Shown here: positions 1 to 9,033 of the stretch, piece by piece | How the letters are laid out: each line of letters begins with the position of its first letter | Numbering within the stretch: position 1 is the first letter of the stretch | DNA from: a virus | Direction: 5' to 3' (one strand) | IMG/VR virus record: IMGVR_UViG_3300043410_002455 | Location: 1-31,118 of that record | Length of the DNA stretch: 31,118 bases | The notes under the pieces: generated by a model | Databases searched by the model: none | Told to the model about the DNA's origin: nothing | The model's input: only the letters and a program-made list of their open reading frames with translations | Made by a program: the position numbers and the translations under genes

Positions 1-51
1 TATCACGGAATTCTATAGATATTTGTAGACATTTAATGCCTAGTATGATAG

Positions 52-59
52 TATTTATA
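52..59 (-). promoter_or_regulatory. T4-type late promoter box (TATAAATA)
   Basis: Read on the minus strand this is an exact TATAAATA, the -10 element used by T4-type late sigma factors (gp55 class). It lies just past the stop codon of the 553-aa fibre gene and points left, out of the window, where the next gene should begin. An ATG at 32-30 opens only nine codons before a stop, so no gene start is visible inside the window. An exact 8-mer can occur by chance in AT-rich DNA; the position between genes is the supporting argument. Confidence 0.55.
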
Positions 60-65
60 ATTATT

Positions 66-1727
66 TTATATATAGACCAAAGTTAATGTTAAGTTTTCTC
101 CGCCAGTAGATAACAAATCAGCAGTTATATAATCATTAGCTGTTAATGAAATTGGGGTAGCAAATTGAATAGTATTCGATTTATATGTATTAGATGGCAA
201 ACTAATTGTATTTGCTAATGCGCCATTTTTATTTATATTTAATATTGTTGTTGTAGATGACACAACTCCAATAGTTAAATAAGCAGAAGTAATTGTTATT
301 GATTTATGTGGATAAAATCTTGCTGTTCCAGTTGTTGGAACTAATTGACCAAATAAATTAAAGTTTTTTGTAGATTGTACGTCAGACCAAGCAGTATCAT
401 AATTAGTGCTACTATTTTTTATCAATACTTGCCCAGTTGTTCCACCTGTAGCAATACCTTGTCCAGCTGGACCTGTTGCGCCTGTAGTTCCTTTAGGACC
501 TTGCGGACCTTGATATGATTGCTCTAAAGAAATATAATCAATATTTGTTTGGTGTGATACATTTCCTGAATTACTGTGATATAATCTTAATTGAACTCTA
601 CCTGATGAAATGTACTGAGTAGAATCAATAACATCAAGAGCAAACCCATAATACGATCCTAATCCAGTATAAGTTCCTATTGAATCCCATGTGCTGTTTG
701 TTATATTATATAACTGAACATAAACTGTATGTCCGGAAGATTGAGTATAGTTAATACTCATCACAACTCGGTTAAACTTAATTACATCTAAGAAATCAAA
801 ATCCAATTCCCAAGCAGGAGCTGTATTGGCTCCATCAGTTAAAACATATGACCCACTACTAACTCCATAATCGCCAAATGTTTGTATACTTGATAAATTA
901 CCGCTAACATAAACTCCATTAGTTTGAATAATAGAATTTGCTAGGTAAACTTGAGTCGTCGGAGTTGGAAAATCAATGAAATTTAAGTTACCTGATCCAT
1001 CAGTAACTAAAAATTGATCAGAAGTTCCGCCATATATATGAACATTAGAAATATTTCCTAATGTTGCATTTGATGTTATTACTGAACCAACTTTAAGCGT
1101 ATCATAAACTGCATTATTAAAATCGATTGTTGTTGATGGTTCAGCTGCAACATTTGAAAATAATTTCCAAACGCCATCGCTAGCATCTCTAACTAATCCA
1201 GTATGTTGATAATGGTCTGAAGTAAAATGACCGACAATACCAATATCTTGTAAATTAGCAGGATTATCCTGCGCCATATAAATTAATGGATCGCTAATAG
1301 AAAGATTATTTGAACTTAATGTTGTTACATTACCGCCAAGATAAACATTCCCGCTAACAGATAAATCAGTTGTTATTGTAACTGAACCTACAACCGTCCC
1401 ACCATAACTAGAAAATTTTGAACTTGCTGTGTTATATGCCGATTGTGCAGCAAATAATGCTGTATTGGCTTGATCAAAAGCAGATTCTGCAATAGATAAT
1501 GCTGTGTTAGCTGCACTTCCAGATTGAGCTACTGCTAATGCTGTATTAGCTTGGTTAAAAGCAGATTCTGCAATAGAAGTCGGAAATATACAATTTACCA
1601 AATTTCCGCTTGCTGGAGTACCAAGGTGCGGGTTTACTAAAGTTGGACTATCCGAAAAAACAATGTTTCCATTACCAGTTATGGCAACTAAATTCGTTAA
1701 TGCAGCAGATAAATTTCTTGATGCCAT
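66..1727 (-). CDS. Modular tail fibre protein with collagen-like stretch (553 aa)
   Basis: This is a probable trimeric tail-fibre protein. Residues 18-43 carry a phage-fibre motif (GNIVFSDSPTLVNPHLGTP). Residues 52-102 hold heptad-like SAFxQANTA repeats. Residues 109-224 form a module (VTITTDLSVSGNVYL, then GHFTSDHYQHTGLVR) that recurs in the 721- and 1091-aa fibre proteins of this cluster. Residues 407-424 are a collagen-like Gly-X-Y run, GPQGPKGTTGATGPAGQG, expected to form a triple helix. The C-terminal 100 residues look beta-rich. The ATG at 1727 follows AGG about ten bases upstream, and a TAATAAATA late-type box lies 38 bases upstream, so the gene probably has its own promoter. The receptor-binding part cannot be assigned. 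The structural role is inferred from the repeats and the neighbours. Confidence 0.8.
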   Translation of the reverse strand: MASRNLSAALTNLVAITGNGNIVFSDSPTLVNPHLGTPASGNLVNCIFPTSIAESAFNQANTALAVAQSGSAANTALSIAESAFDQANTALFAAQSAYNTASSKFSSYGGTVVGSVTITTDLSVSGNVYLGGNVTTLSSNNLSISDPLIYMAQDNPANLQDIGIVGHFTSDHYQHTGLVRDASDGVWKLFSNVAAEPSTTIDFNNAVYDTLKVGSVITSNATLGNISNVHIYGGTSDQFLVTDGSGNLNFIDFPTPTTQVYLANSIIQTNGVYVSGNLSSIQTFGDYGVSSGSYVLTDGANTAPAWELDFDFLDVIKFNRVVMSINYTQSSGHTVYVQLYNITNSTWDSIGTYTGLGSYYGFALDVIDSTQYISSGRVQLRLYHSNSGNVSHQTNIDYISLEQSYQGPQGPKGTTGATGPAGQGIATGGTTGQVLIKNSSTNYDTAWSDVQSTKNFNLFGQLVPTTGTARFYPHKSITITSAYLTIGVVSSTTTILNINKNGALANTISLPSNTYKSNTIQFATPISLTANDYITADLLSTGGENLTLTLVYI

Positions 1728-1764
1728 TAATTTTATACCTAAATTGATTGCGTTTTATTACTTC

Positions 1765-1773
1765 TATTTATTA
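1765..1773 (-). promoter_or_regulatory. Late-type promoter box TAATAAATA before the 553-aa fibre gene
   Basis: Minus-strand TAATAAATA lies in the 72-bp gap before the 553-aa fibre gene, with 38 bases to the ATG. The same nine bases occur twice, divergently, in the 17248-17269 palindrome, which supports a shared late-promoter consensus in this phage. It differs from the T4 consensus TATAAATA by one base in the eight-base core (AATAAATA). Confidence 0.5.
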
Positions 1774-1799
1774 TTTGTTTTGGTAAATAAAATTTCTAT

Positions 1800-3194
1800 T
1801 TATTGAATATCAATTCGAGTACCAGCTGCAACATATGTCGACGTTGTTGTTCCAAGCCCAGAAGAAAATGTATCAGAAAAAGTTCCTATACTAGAAGCTA
1901 CTGAGGTAAAACTTGAAGCTCCAGACCCAGAAGAAGTATATGATGAAGTGGCAATAGTATAATTACCAAAAGTTCCAGTTATAGAACCATCAGTTGGAAG
2001 CCTAAAATAAACGCAAGGAGATAATGCAACAATTATAGCTGAGTTATTATCGTCAACCGCAATTGATCGTGGTGCGCCTCCAGTTATTGATAATTGCCAT
2101 AAAATAGTACCAGAAGAATTAAATTTTATTAGCACAGATTTTAGTATGTTTATGTCACTATCTCTAGAAAGAAGATAAACATTATTAGATGCATCAGTTG
2201 TAACATATCCAGTACCGTAATACAAAGTAGAAAAAGTGTAACTCCATATCACGCCAGTACCATTTGTAGCAGAAATTTTGTATATATTAAATGTTCCTGT
2301 AGAAGTTGTTGAGTAACCAACAAATATAAAATTCGCTTTATTTTGTTCCATAGCAAAACCTATACAAGTCCCGCCACCGGACGCTGTTGGACCAAGGCAA
2401 GTAGATATTTGAGCTGTGCCAGAAGAATCTAGTTTTAAATATGCGCCTTCATATATCGATGAACCTCCTAAATATGAATTACCACTACTATCAACAGAAA
2501 TATAACTTGGACTAAAATAACCTCTTGCATTTAATCCTATACTACTTTTTGCCGCTGCTATATTTCCAGAACTATCAAATTTTATCCAAAAACCCGATGT
2601 AGATGATGTAGTACCAGTACAATAAATATTATTACTTGTATCTGCACCAAGATTCGTTATTGGTCCAGTAGTAGCAGTCGAAGATGTTATTTCTTTAGTA
2701 AACACTACATTCCCATTTGCTGAATGTAGTTTATTATATATTGCGGTATATGTCGATCCATATCCAGTATAATAAACATAAGTTGAATCTAATAAAATGC
2801 TATATCCAGTTCCATCATACATTTTACCATCGGAATATGAATATGTGTGATTCCAACTAATTTCCCCATTTGCTGTTATTTTATTACAACAAATTCCACT
2901 AGTATATGGACCATAAGTTGGTCCATATACAGATAAACAATATAAATTTCCTTGTGCATCAATAACTACAAAATTACCATTACCATGACTAACATTTGTC
3001 CAATCTTGCGTTGAAGATGATAAGTTAAGAAACCAATATTTTGGTAAAGATTTAGTAGATGGCCATAAATTAATAGTTTGGTATTGAAGTTGTTCATTTA
3101 ATTTCCAAATTCCATTAGCTTTATTTGTATTATATTTACCAGTTGGGTTTGTTTTATTGCTAGTTATAAACCCACCAATATATTGACTACTCAT
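1800..3194 (-). CDS. Tail fibre tip-like protein with propeller-type repeats (464 aa)
   Basis: This is a probable virion adhesin. After a short N-terminal adaptor (MSSQYIGGFITSN, then NGIWKLNEQLQ), most of the protein consists of repeats of the form VDSSGNSYLGGSS / TTDASNNVYLLS / GADTSNNIYCTG. These resemble SBBP-type beta-propeller blades. The C-terminal 60 residues are Ser/Thr/Gly-rich. I chose the ATG at 3194 (MSSQYIGG) over a TTG 18 bases upstream for two reasons: AGAGGA sits six bases before it, and its A is shared with the TAA of the preceding gene (TAATG), a typical coupled start. The adaptor is shared with the Gly-rich protein at 3622-4509, so both may dock on the same fibre. No enzymatic residues are recognised. 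Confidence 0.7.
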   Translation of the reverse strand: MSSQYIGGFITSNKTNPTGKYNTNKANGIWKLNEQLQYQTINLWPSTKSLPKYWFLNLSSSTQDWTNVSHGNGNFVVIDAQGNLYCLSVYGPTYGPYTSGICCNKITANGEISWNHTYSYSDGKMYDGTGYSILLDSTYVYYTGYGSTYTAIYNKLHSANGNVVFTKEITSSTATTGPITNLGADTSNNIYCTGTTSSTSGFWIKFDSSGNIAAAKSSIGLNARGYFSPSYISVDSSGNSYLGGSSIYEGAYLKLDSSGTAQISTCLGPTASGGGTCIGFAMEQNKANFIFVGYSTTSTGTFNIYKISATNGTGVIWSYTFSTLYYGTGYVTTDASNNVYLLSRDSDINILKSVLIKFNSSGTILWQLSITGGAPRSIAVDDNNSAIIVALSPCVYFRLPTDGSITGTFGNYTIATSSYTSSGSGASSFTSVASSIGTFSDTFSSGLGTTTSTYVAAGTRIDIQ

Positions 3195-3607
3195 TATAAT
3201 TCCTCTACCCAAGATATTGTAGATTCATCCCAATAATAATGTTTGCCATCTTCTGGGCGATTTACTGGAGATTTAAATTGACATAAAACTTCATCAAAAA
3301 TCCACGATACAGGAAAATTATTTTCCCTCCACCAAGTTTTCATCTCATTCTGTTTGTTTATTTTTTCTTCATCAGTCATTTGTCTGATGTTATGTACATC
3401 TACATATCCACCATCAATTATCTCATAAGATACGCCATTATATATTTCATAAACCCCAATTTGTGGGGTATGAACTCGCGTAAATTTTGCAAAATTATCA
3501 GGTAAATTATCTAAATCTATATCAGGAAATGCTAAACGCATATTATCTTCAGTTATTGGATGCTCGAATGGTTTTCCATCTCTTATTTGTATAAATAAAT
3601 TTTCCAT
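3194..3607 (-). CDS. Small fibre-associated protein, possible chaperone (137 aa)
   Basis: I cannot assign a firm family. The protein is charged and soluble, with no signal peptide or membrane segment. It ends in HYYWDESTISWVEEL, a Trp-rich ending often seen in small proteins encoded beside phage tail fibres. The central region MTDEEKINKQNEMKTWWREN looks helical. It lies between two tip-like proteins with tight spacing, and its stop codon overlaps the next start (TAATG). AGGA lies seven bases before the ATG. By position it could be an assembly chaperone for one of the tip proteins, but this is inference. Confidence 0.6.
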   Translation of the reverse strand: MENLFIQIRDGKPFEHPITEDNMRLAFPDIDLDNLPDNFAKFTRVHTPQIGVYEIYNGVSYEIIDGGYVDVHNIRQMTDEEKINKQNEMKTWWRENNFPVSWIFDEVLCQFKSPVNRPEDGKHYYWDESTISWVEEL

Positions 3608-3621
3608 ATATTCCTACGTAT

Positions 3622-4509
3622 CTAATACATATTAAAAGTATTTGTTGCTGGGAATGACCTTCCTGGACCCCAAATAATACGAACACCGCCAGGAGCAGTT
3701 CCTCCACCACTTACCTGTGCACTAGTTCCTGCATACCCCCCGCCTAATGGTGGAGAATATCCTCCACCAGTATTACTCATAGTACCAACTTTACCATAAG
3801 ATCCGAAATTACCTGCGGCAGCGAGATTATTAGTTGCCGCACCATATACCCCTCCCGAACCTGTAGAACCTATACCAAAAAGGTGTACTCCTCCTCCGCC
3901 TCCACCAAAAGCTCCACTAGTTCCACCAGCGCCTCCTCCTCCGCCTCCAGAATTAGTTGCAGCTGCAGCACCGTTGTTTGCTCCTTGTGCCCCACCATTA
4001 CCTCCATTCCCGCTATATCCACCGGCACCTCCGCCTCCTGCGCCGGATGTTGTATTTACAGCAGCACCTCCTGTTCCACCATTACCGCCTCCATCTCCAG
4101 TATAAGTTCCTCCTGCAGTTGTACCTGTACCAGTACCACCACGGACAGTTGATGTGTTAATAAAATACGAATCTGTTGGTGAAACGTCTCCATTTGATAC
4201 TACTACAGTATAAGAAGTTCCAGGAACTACAGTTATATTATTTTTCCACCCTAAACCCGCTCCACCTCGACCATAATATAAATTACTAGCCCATTTTAAT
4301 GATGAACCAACGCAAACAACGCAAACAGAAGTAACTCCTGCTGGCGCAACCCAAGTATATGTTCCTGATGTAAGATATATTGATTGGCCAACCGGAGGAG
4401 AAGAACTAATTTTAGGAGTTTGTAATTGTTGCCTAATTGTCCATATTCCAGATGCATATTGCGTCACATTATTAGATGATAATAAACCGCCATTATATCT
4501 CATTGACAT
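3622..4509 (-). CDS. Glycine-rich tail fibre tip protein (295 aa)
   Basis: This is a probable host-recognition tip. Residues 1-30 (MSMRYNGGLLSSN, then ASGIWTIRQQLQ) match the adaptor of the propeller-type protein at 1800-3194. Residues about 43-75 (YLTSGTYTWVAPAGVTSVCV) are a common phage lead-in to Gly-rich domains. Residues about 120-270 are dominated by runs such as GGGGAGGYSGNGGNGG, resembling the polyglycine sandwich of some gp38-like adhesins. The end, GGVRIIWGPGRSFPATNT, is a frequent ending of environmental phage fibre proteins. AGGA lies nine bases before the first ATG; a second ATG two codons later is less well placed. Antisense ORFs over the Gly-rich part are artefacts. Which receptor it binds cannot be told. 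Confidence 0.75.
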   Translation of the reverse strand: MSMRYNGGLLSSNNVTQYASGIWTIRQQLQTPKISSSPPVGQSIYLTSGTYTWVAPAGVTSVCVVCVGSSLKWASNLYYGRGGAGLGWKNNITVVPGTSYTVVVSNGDVSPTDSYFINTSTVRGGTGTGTTAGGTYTGDGGGNGGTGGAAVNTTSGAGGGGAGGYSGNGGNGGAQGANNGAAAATNSGGGGGGAGGTSGAFGGGGGGVHLFGIGSTGSGGVYGAATNNLAAAGNFGSYGKVGTMSNTGGGYSPPLGGGYAGTSAQVSGGGTAPGGVRIIWGPGRSFPATNTFNMY

Positions 4510-4519
4510 AAAAATTATC

Positions 4520-4894
4520 CTATGCAGTTATAGCATCATAACTCGCTACCAATTCAATAGCAGAACCAGTCCCAGAAGTAACAACAATCGATTGCGCCTC
4601 GCCAACATAAAATGCTGTAGTTTTATCAGTAATAATTAATGATGCATTAATCGGAACTGAAATTTGATACGCTAATCTATAAGCTGTACCTCCTCCAGAA
4701 ATAGCGCTATTAATAGAAACAGTAACATTCGCAGCAGTACCAGTAACATTTGATGCAGAAATAGTATTAATTTTATGAACTGTACCTGTGGGTGGAGTTA
4801 ATGCAGTCCATGTTGTCGCAGAAGTATTGCTTGGAATAAGATAAGTAGTATTACCATAAATGCTTGTGACAGCCGTAATATTTGGATTTGCCAT
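4520..4894 (-). CDS. Small virion structural protein (124 aa)
   Basis: This small Thr/Ser/Ala-rich protein begins MANPNITAVTSIYGNTTYL and is beta-rich throughout, without signal peptide, cysteines or membrane segments. Proteins with this type of N-terminus occur among structural genes of T4-like environmental phages, but I cannot name its role. The likely fold is a small beta-sandwich, perhaps a decoration or fibre-attachment subunit. It lies 10 bases upstream of the Gly-rich tip gene and 23 bases downstream of the 80-aa gene, so it is almost certainly cotranscribed with them. The ribosome site is weak (AGAG). Confidence 0.6.
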   Translation of the reverse strand: MANPNITAVTSIYGNTTYLIPSNTSATTWTALTPPTGTVHKINTISASNVTGTAANVTVSINSAISGGGTAYRLAYQISVPINASLIITDKTTAFYVGEAQSIVVTSGTGSAIELVASYDAITA

Positions 4895-4917
4895 ATTTCT
4901 CTATTATATAATTGCGT

Positions 4918-5160
4918 TTAAAATCCCATCACCATAGCAAGAGCTATAGCTTTTCCAGCAGTTAATGATGGGGAGCTGCTAACTACTTGCTGAGATGATA
5001 CCGTTGTAACTGGAGTAATATCTAACCAACCAACAGATCCATTAATTATAGTTTGTTTATTTAATCTACCTGTTTTTGGATTTAACCATTCATCTCCTAA
5101 GACCGCCCCGATTGGGGCGTCTGTAGAAACATACTGTTGGATATATAAATTTGAAGCCAT
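4918..5160 (-). CDS. Small structural protein with GDEWLNPKTGRL motif (80 aa)
   Basis: The protein contains APIGAVLGDEWLNPKTGRL followed by GSVGWLDI. This motif is common in phage fibre-associated proteins, where it usually forms a short beta domain. The C-terminal third is Ser/Val/Ala-rich and ends in AMVMGF. AAGGA lies about six bases before the ATG, and only nine bases separate the gene from the stop of the 954-aa protein gene. It is part of the same leftward late operon. The role is probably structural or assembly-related, with no specific assignment. Confidence 0.55.
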   Translation of the reverse strand: MASNLYIQQYVSTDAPIGAVLGDEWLNPKTGRLNKQTIINGSVGWLDITPVTTVSSQQVVSSSPSLTAGKAIALAMVMGF

Positions 5161-5169
5161 AGGATTTCC

Positions 5170-8034
5170 TTATGCTTGAGCTTCAGTCCAAGAGATACGA
5201 GCATTAATATTACCGCCATTTGTTAATGCAGTTGCAACAACAGTAATAATATCTGGACCATCTGGGTAAATGTTATTTACAGTAGTAGGAACACTCAAAG
5301 AAGTTCCGCCACCTAAAATACTAGTACCAATATCACGAACTAAACTTAAATCTTGTGAAGTAGCTGCAGCAGAATTAGTAAAGAACCCATAAATACTTTC
5401 ACCGCCAGTAATTGTTTGCGTATTTGTATGTAAGGCAACTTGAGCTAAACTAGAACCACCGACTTGAGTAAACGTTCCACCGGAAACTCTACCATTTAAA
5501 ATTAATTCAATTCTAAACGCACTTGAAGATGTATAACAATCCATTCCGCGTAAAGTTAATTGCATTCTATTGATAATTTCTCTAACGCCAAGAACCCCTG
5601 TAGTACCATTATCAACCGAAGGTCCTAAACGAATAGACATTAATGGATATCTTACATATTGTGTTGTGGCAACATATGGAGTTTGCATACCATAGTTAAA
5701 TACAAAAGATTTATCATCGTCATATTTACCATCCATAATAACCGATGAACCCCAATGACTTAATGTACTTGCAAATTGAGGAGAATAAGCCTCAACTTGA
5801 ATCGGAGCAGTATTAGAATAAGTAAATTGTTGAGCGGCAGTATTTCCACCAACTACTGCTCTTGATGCAATAGTAAATGAATTTGCTGCTTTAGCAGTAT
5901 ATGAAACTAATTCAACCGTACCATTATTTCCTGGATTAGATAATATCAAAGTTCCATTATTAGCAAAATTTGTTGTATCTGCAACAGAAATAGTTGCGCC
6001 TGTAGTTGCTGAACTAGACAATGTTTGAGTTAAATATGTCCATGGTGGAATTGTATTTGTTTCGTATCTAGCAGGTAAATTGCCAGAACGCATATATGCT
6101 TCTGTATTTACATTGCTATTAGGAATACGATGACAATAAACAACTTCACCGCGATTATTTTTAAATCCAAAACGAATAGCACCTGCTCCATACCATGTAT
6201 AATCCATATAGAACATTTGCATTTTAGTTAGATCTAAATTAAATCTACTTGCTCCAGTTCCATCACATTTATCAATATTCCATGAACTTTGTGGATATCT
6301 TGTATTAACTGTTTTACTAACAACAGCACTGCTTGCATTAACGCCTCTATATTCTGGACAAATCATTAATTGTGTATCACTAGTTATTGATTGCACAATA
6401 TAACTTTGTCCGCGAATTACAATAAAATCTCCAGGTTTTAATTGCGAAGAATATTTTGTATTTGTTCCAGTAACTATATTACTACCAATACTTACAGCAG
6501 AAGATCCAGCTATTTGTAAAGTGCTACTACGTTTTACTGCATATAATGTTTGACCATCAAATTCATAATAGAATCCGTTTTGCGAATCAAACATACCAAC
6601 TCTATTTGTAGAACCATACCAACTAGATGGAGAAACAGTAATAGGGAATCCGTTTGCAGTTGGTGCTGCTGGAGTAGATAAAGCTGTATATGTAAAAGTA
6701 TTTGCAGTTGCAGATGTCACAGCAAAAGTACCGTTATATGCAGTTTCTACTGCACCAGATACAGCAACATTTGCATTAGATAATAAACCGTGTGGATATT
6801 TAGTTGCAACGGTAACAGTTGTTCCACTAGAAGTAACGTTTTCCACAGATAAAGATGGTTTTAAAATTGAACCTGTAGAGAATTGAATACCTTTACCTGA
6901 TTGATATCTAAAGTATCTACGAGTTTGTCTAATTACTTGATATCCTTGATATGGACTAACATTACTAAATTGAACACCACCGTCAAATGCTCTGTGTTGA
7001 ACATATCCAGCTGGGCGAGTAAATATTGAGTTATTTAATTGAGTTGTTACTGTTCCGCCTGTAGCCAAACCAGTTAAATTATAAGTAAATACATTTTGAT
7101 TCGGAACAGAGGCTACCAAAAAACTACCGTTAGCTGTAGCTGTACCGCCAGTTGCACCAGTTGTATTGATAACATAAATAGCATTATTAACTTGTAATCC
7201 ATGCGCGTTTGCTGTTGTTACAGTAGCAACACTACCAGCCGATATTGTGATAACGCCAGAAGTTCCAGCTGGAATAGCAGCAGCAGTATAAAAATCACCC
7301 ATAAAAATATAACTTTTAAGAGGATCAAATAATGCTGTCACAAAAGGAGTATTAATTACAGTAAATGTAAAACTTGTATTTGAGGTAACAGCCTCAACGA
7401 CCCACCAACCATCAACATTAAATGCGTCAAGAGTTCCTTGAATAAAAAATGGTTTCCCAATAACAATACCAGCAGTGTTATTTATTGAAACAGTAACAAC
7501 TTTACCTGATGAAGTAATATTAGTAACCCAATATGTACCAGAAGAACCTGTAAATACAGTATTTGCCGCTGTATTTGCCAACGGCTGAGTATAATCAACA
7601 AAAGCACTAGGTCTATTATTACATAAAGAAATACTTTCCCATTTAGTTGGTTGAATACCATATTCAAAGTCAGTATCAATTAACGCTTGTGGGTTACTAA
7701 CACGCAATTTATCAACTGGATCTCGCATCACTTCTGATGGGATAATTTCCTGATACGTTTCTTCAACTAAAATAGATAGCGTTGCTGATGCGCTCATTGC
7801 CGAGGTGTTATATGCTAATATAATTGTAGTTGTTTCTTGCCCAGTAACTGGATCAACTGCATTAGTATAACTTGTTGAGTTTAATGATGGATCAGAAAAA
7901 TTATAAATTACAGTACCCGTGCTGGTATTAGTAATTAACAATAATTGTTCTTTTCTAATGTTTTTACCAGTTATAACAACTGTTCTTGTCGAAGGCGTAA
8001 AAGTATAGCTTTCTAGTATAACGTGTTTAGCCAT
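5170..8034 (-). CDS. Large virion structural protein (954 aa)
   Basis: This is a large beta-rich protein. Residues 1-95 resemble an Ig-like domain. They are followed near residue 105 by a motif familiar from virion proteins of T4-like environmental phages: DPVDKLRVSNPQALIDTDFE and then YGIQPTKWE. Three related beta units follow, each with a TVTTAxxHGL or similar opening and a TFTYT-type ending (NAHGL, KYPHGL, and a more divergent copy near residue 180). The C-terminal half contains further beta domains, without an enzymatic motif I recognise. The start is ATG at 8034, with AGGAG about eleven bases upstream. Its size and position suggest a baseplate or fibre-base component. The exact counterpart in T4 cannot be stated from sequence alone. 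Confidence 0.7.
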   Translation of the reverse strand: MAKHVILESYTFTPSTRTVVITGKNIRKEQLLLITNTSTGTVIYNFSDPSLNSTSYTNAVDPVTGQETTTIILAYNTSAMSASATLSILVEETYQEIIPSEVMRDPVDKLRVSNPQALIDTDFEYGIQPTKWESISLCNNRPSAFVDYTQPLANTAANTVFTGSSGTYWVTNITSSGKVVTVSINNTAGIVIGKPFFIQGTLDAFNVDGWWVVEAVTSNTSFTFTVINTPFVTALFDPLKSYIFMGDFYTAAAIPAGTSGVITISAGSVATVTTANAHGLQVNNAIYVINTTGATGGTATANGSFLVASVPNQNVFTYNLTGLATGGTVTTQLNNSIFTRPAGYVQHRAFDGGVQFSNVSPYQGYQVIRQTRRYFRYQSGKGIQFSTGSILKPSLSVENVTSSGTTVTVATKYPHGLLSNANVAVSGAVETAYNGTFAVTSATANTFTYTALSTPAAPTANGFPITVSPSSWYGSTNRVGMFDSQNGFYYEFDGQTLYAVKRSSTLQIAGSSAVSIGSNIVTGTNTKYSSQLKPGDFIVIRGQSYIVQSITSDTQLMICPEYRGVNASSAVVSKTVNTRYPQSSWNIDKCDGTGASRFNLDLTKMQMFYMDYTWYGAGAIRFGFKNNRGEVVYCHRIPNSNVNTEAYMRSGNLPARYETNTIPPWTYLTQTLSSSATTGATISVADTTNFANNGTLILSNPGNNGTVELVSYTAKAANSFTIASRAVVGGNTAAQQFTYSNTAPIQVEAYSPQFASTLSHWGSSVIMDGKYDDDKSFVFNYGMQTPYVATTQYVRYPLMSIRLGPSVDNGTTGVLGVREIINRMQLTLRGMDCYTSSSAFRIELILNGRVSGGTFTQVGGSSLAQVALHTNTQTITGGESIYGFFTNSAAATSQDLSLVRDIGTSILGGGTSLSVPTTVNNIYPDGPDIITVVATALTNGGNINARISWTEAQA

Positions 8035-8040
8035 TTTAAA

Positions 8041-8535
8041 TTAATCTCCTAATGCAATCGTAGTTGCAGAATATGGGTATTGTTTTGTTTGTTTTGATGT
8101 TGATATATTTCTGGTAATAAGTGTTATTGTACTTCCGATAAATGGAGCTTTGTAAATAATTAAATTATTTGCACTTACTCTAAATCCATTAGCAGAATCA
8201 TATGGCGTTATCCACGGATAAGTTATTGTACTTACATAGGGAGATAATTTTAATCCATTAATAAAAACATCTAAATCTTTTGAATCTACTAAAGTATTTA
8301 GTGGTTGTTGGTTTATTGTTAATGGAAAAACTGATGTTACTCCATCAAAATAATTTGATATATCATCTACGACTATTGGTGCATAAGGAGGCGTAGTAGA
8401 AATCCAATTTGTTCCATCACTGATTAGCACATTTCCGGCATTTCCGGATGCAGTTAACCCAGTTCCTCCGAAAGAAGTCGGTAATGGTGTATTCGCGCTA
8501 CCGGATCTTATTAAATTTGAAAGACTTTTAGCCAT
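8041..8535 (-). CDS. Small fibre structural protein (164 aa)
   Basis: The N-terminus (MAKSLSNLIRSGS, then FGGTGLTASGNAGNVLISDG) is a phage-fibre type linker, related to the GGTG-SG-N-L-SDG motifs also seen in the large fibres here. The middle part, NYFDGVTSVFPLTINQQP, and the segment DLDVFINGLKLSP match a recurrent phage structural pattern (a variable small beta domain). There is no membrane segment. AAGGA lies eight bases before the ATG. The gene lies six bases upstream of the 954-aa protein gene, suggesting that the two products are made and perhaps assembled together. Confidence 0.6.
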   Translation of the reverse strand: MAKSLSNLIRSGSANTPLPTSFGGTGLTASGNAGNVLISDGTNWISTTPPYAPIVVDDISNYFDGVTSVFPLTINQQPLNTLVDSKDLDVFINGLKLSPYVSTITYPWITPYDSANGFRVSANNLIIYKAPFIGSTITLITRNISTSKQTKQYPYSATTIALGD

Positions 8536-8546
8536 TCGTTATTTCC

Positions 8547-9026
8547 TTATGGTTGGGTTGGCCAAGTTATATTAAATGGAAACCCTTCTTGAAGAGTAAT
8601 GTCTCTTAATGCTTGTCTGTATATTAACCAAACTTCCTTGTTAACTGTAGCATCTGGAATCTGAGTCCAATCACTATCTTTTAATAATTGATTTCTTGTA
8701 TTTCTAATAGAAATAGCTTGTTGTTCATCAATTCTAGCTCGATATTCAGTTTCTTGTTCTGCAGCAGTTTTATCTTCAGTATCAACAAATACAGGTCCTA
8801 AACTGTATTTAGTAAAATATTTGCCATTTACCTCTTGAATTCCATCGCGGAATGAATATTCATATGGAGAGCTTGAAGTTGCTTGCGGTCCGTCAAGAAT
8901 TGCAACAGCACCAAAATCTGTTAATATATCTTCTGAAAGAATAACAGGAAAACTTGTATTAAAATAAAGATTTCTAAATTCTTGTTCAGAAATTACTTGA
9001 TTAGTTTCTTTTATTAAAATTTCCAT
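8547..9026 (-). CDS. Phage tail fibre assembly chaperone-like protein (159 aa)
   Basis: The C-terminal half reads RNQLLKDSDWTQIPDATV, then WLIYRQALRDI, then FPFNITWPTQP. This is the hallmark of the phage tail assembly chaperone family (Phage_tail_APC, Pfam PF16778), found next to fibre genes and thought to help fold or assemble fibres. The N-terminal half (EVNGKYFTKYSLGPVF) fits the usual variable partner-binding part. It sits directly downstream of the 641-aa repeat protein gene, eight bases away, so that protein is the likely client. AGGA lies six bases before the ATG. The family call is strong; the client is inferred. Confidence 0.8.
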   Translation of the reverse strand: MEILIKETNQVISEQEFRNLYFNTSFPVILSEDILTDFGAVAILDGPQATSSSPYEYSFRDGIQEVNGKYFTKYSLGPVFVDTEDKTAAEQETEYRARIDEQQAISIRNTRNQLLKDSDWTQIPDATVNKEVWLIYRQALRDITLQEGFPFNITWPTQP

Positions 9027-9033
9027 TTTGTTC

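Noticed and set aside
3194-3212. Longer N-terminus (TTG start) for the propeller-type protein
   Set aside because: The ATG at 3194 has AGAGGA at ideal distance and a coupled TAATG junction, and matches the N-terminus of its paralogue.
3883-4152. Plus-strand ORF rich in Ser, Cys and Thr, and a second one at 3957-4160
   Set aside because: Both are antisense to the Gly-rich tip gene; the odd composition is the mirror of Gly codons.
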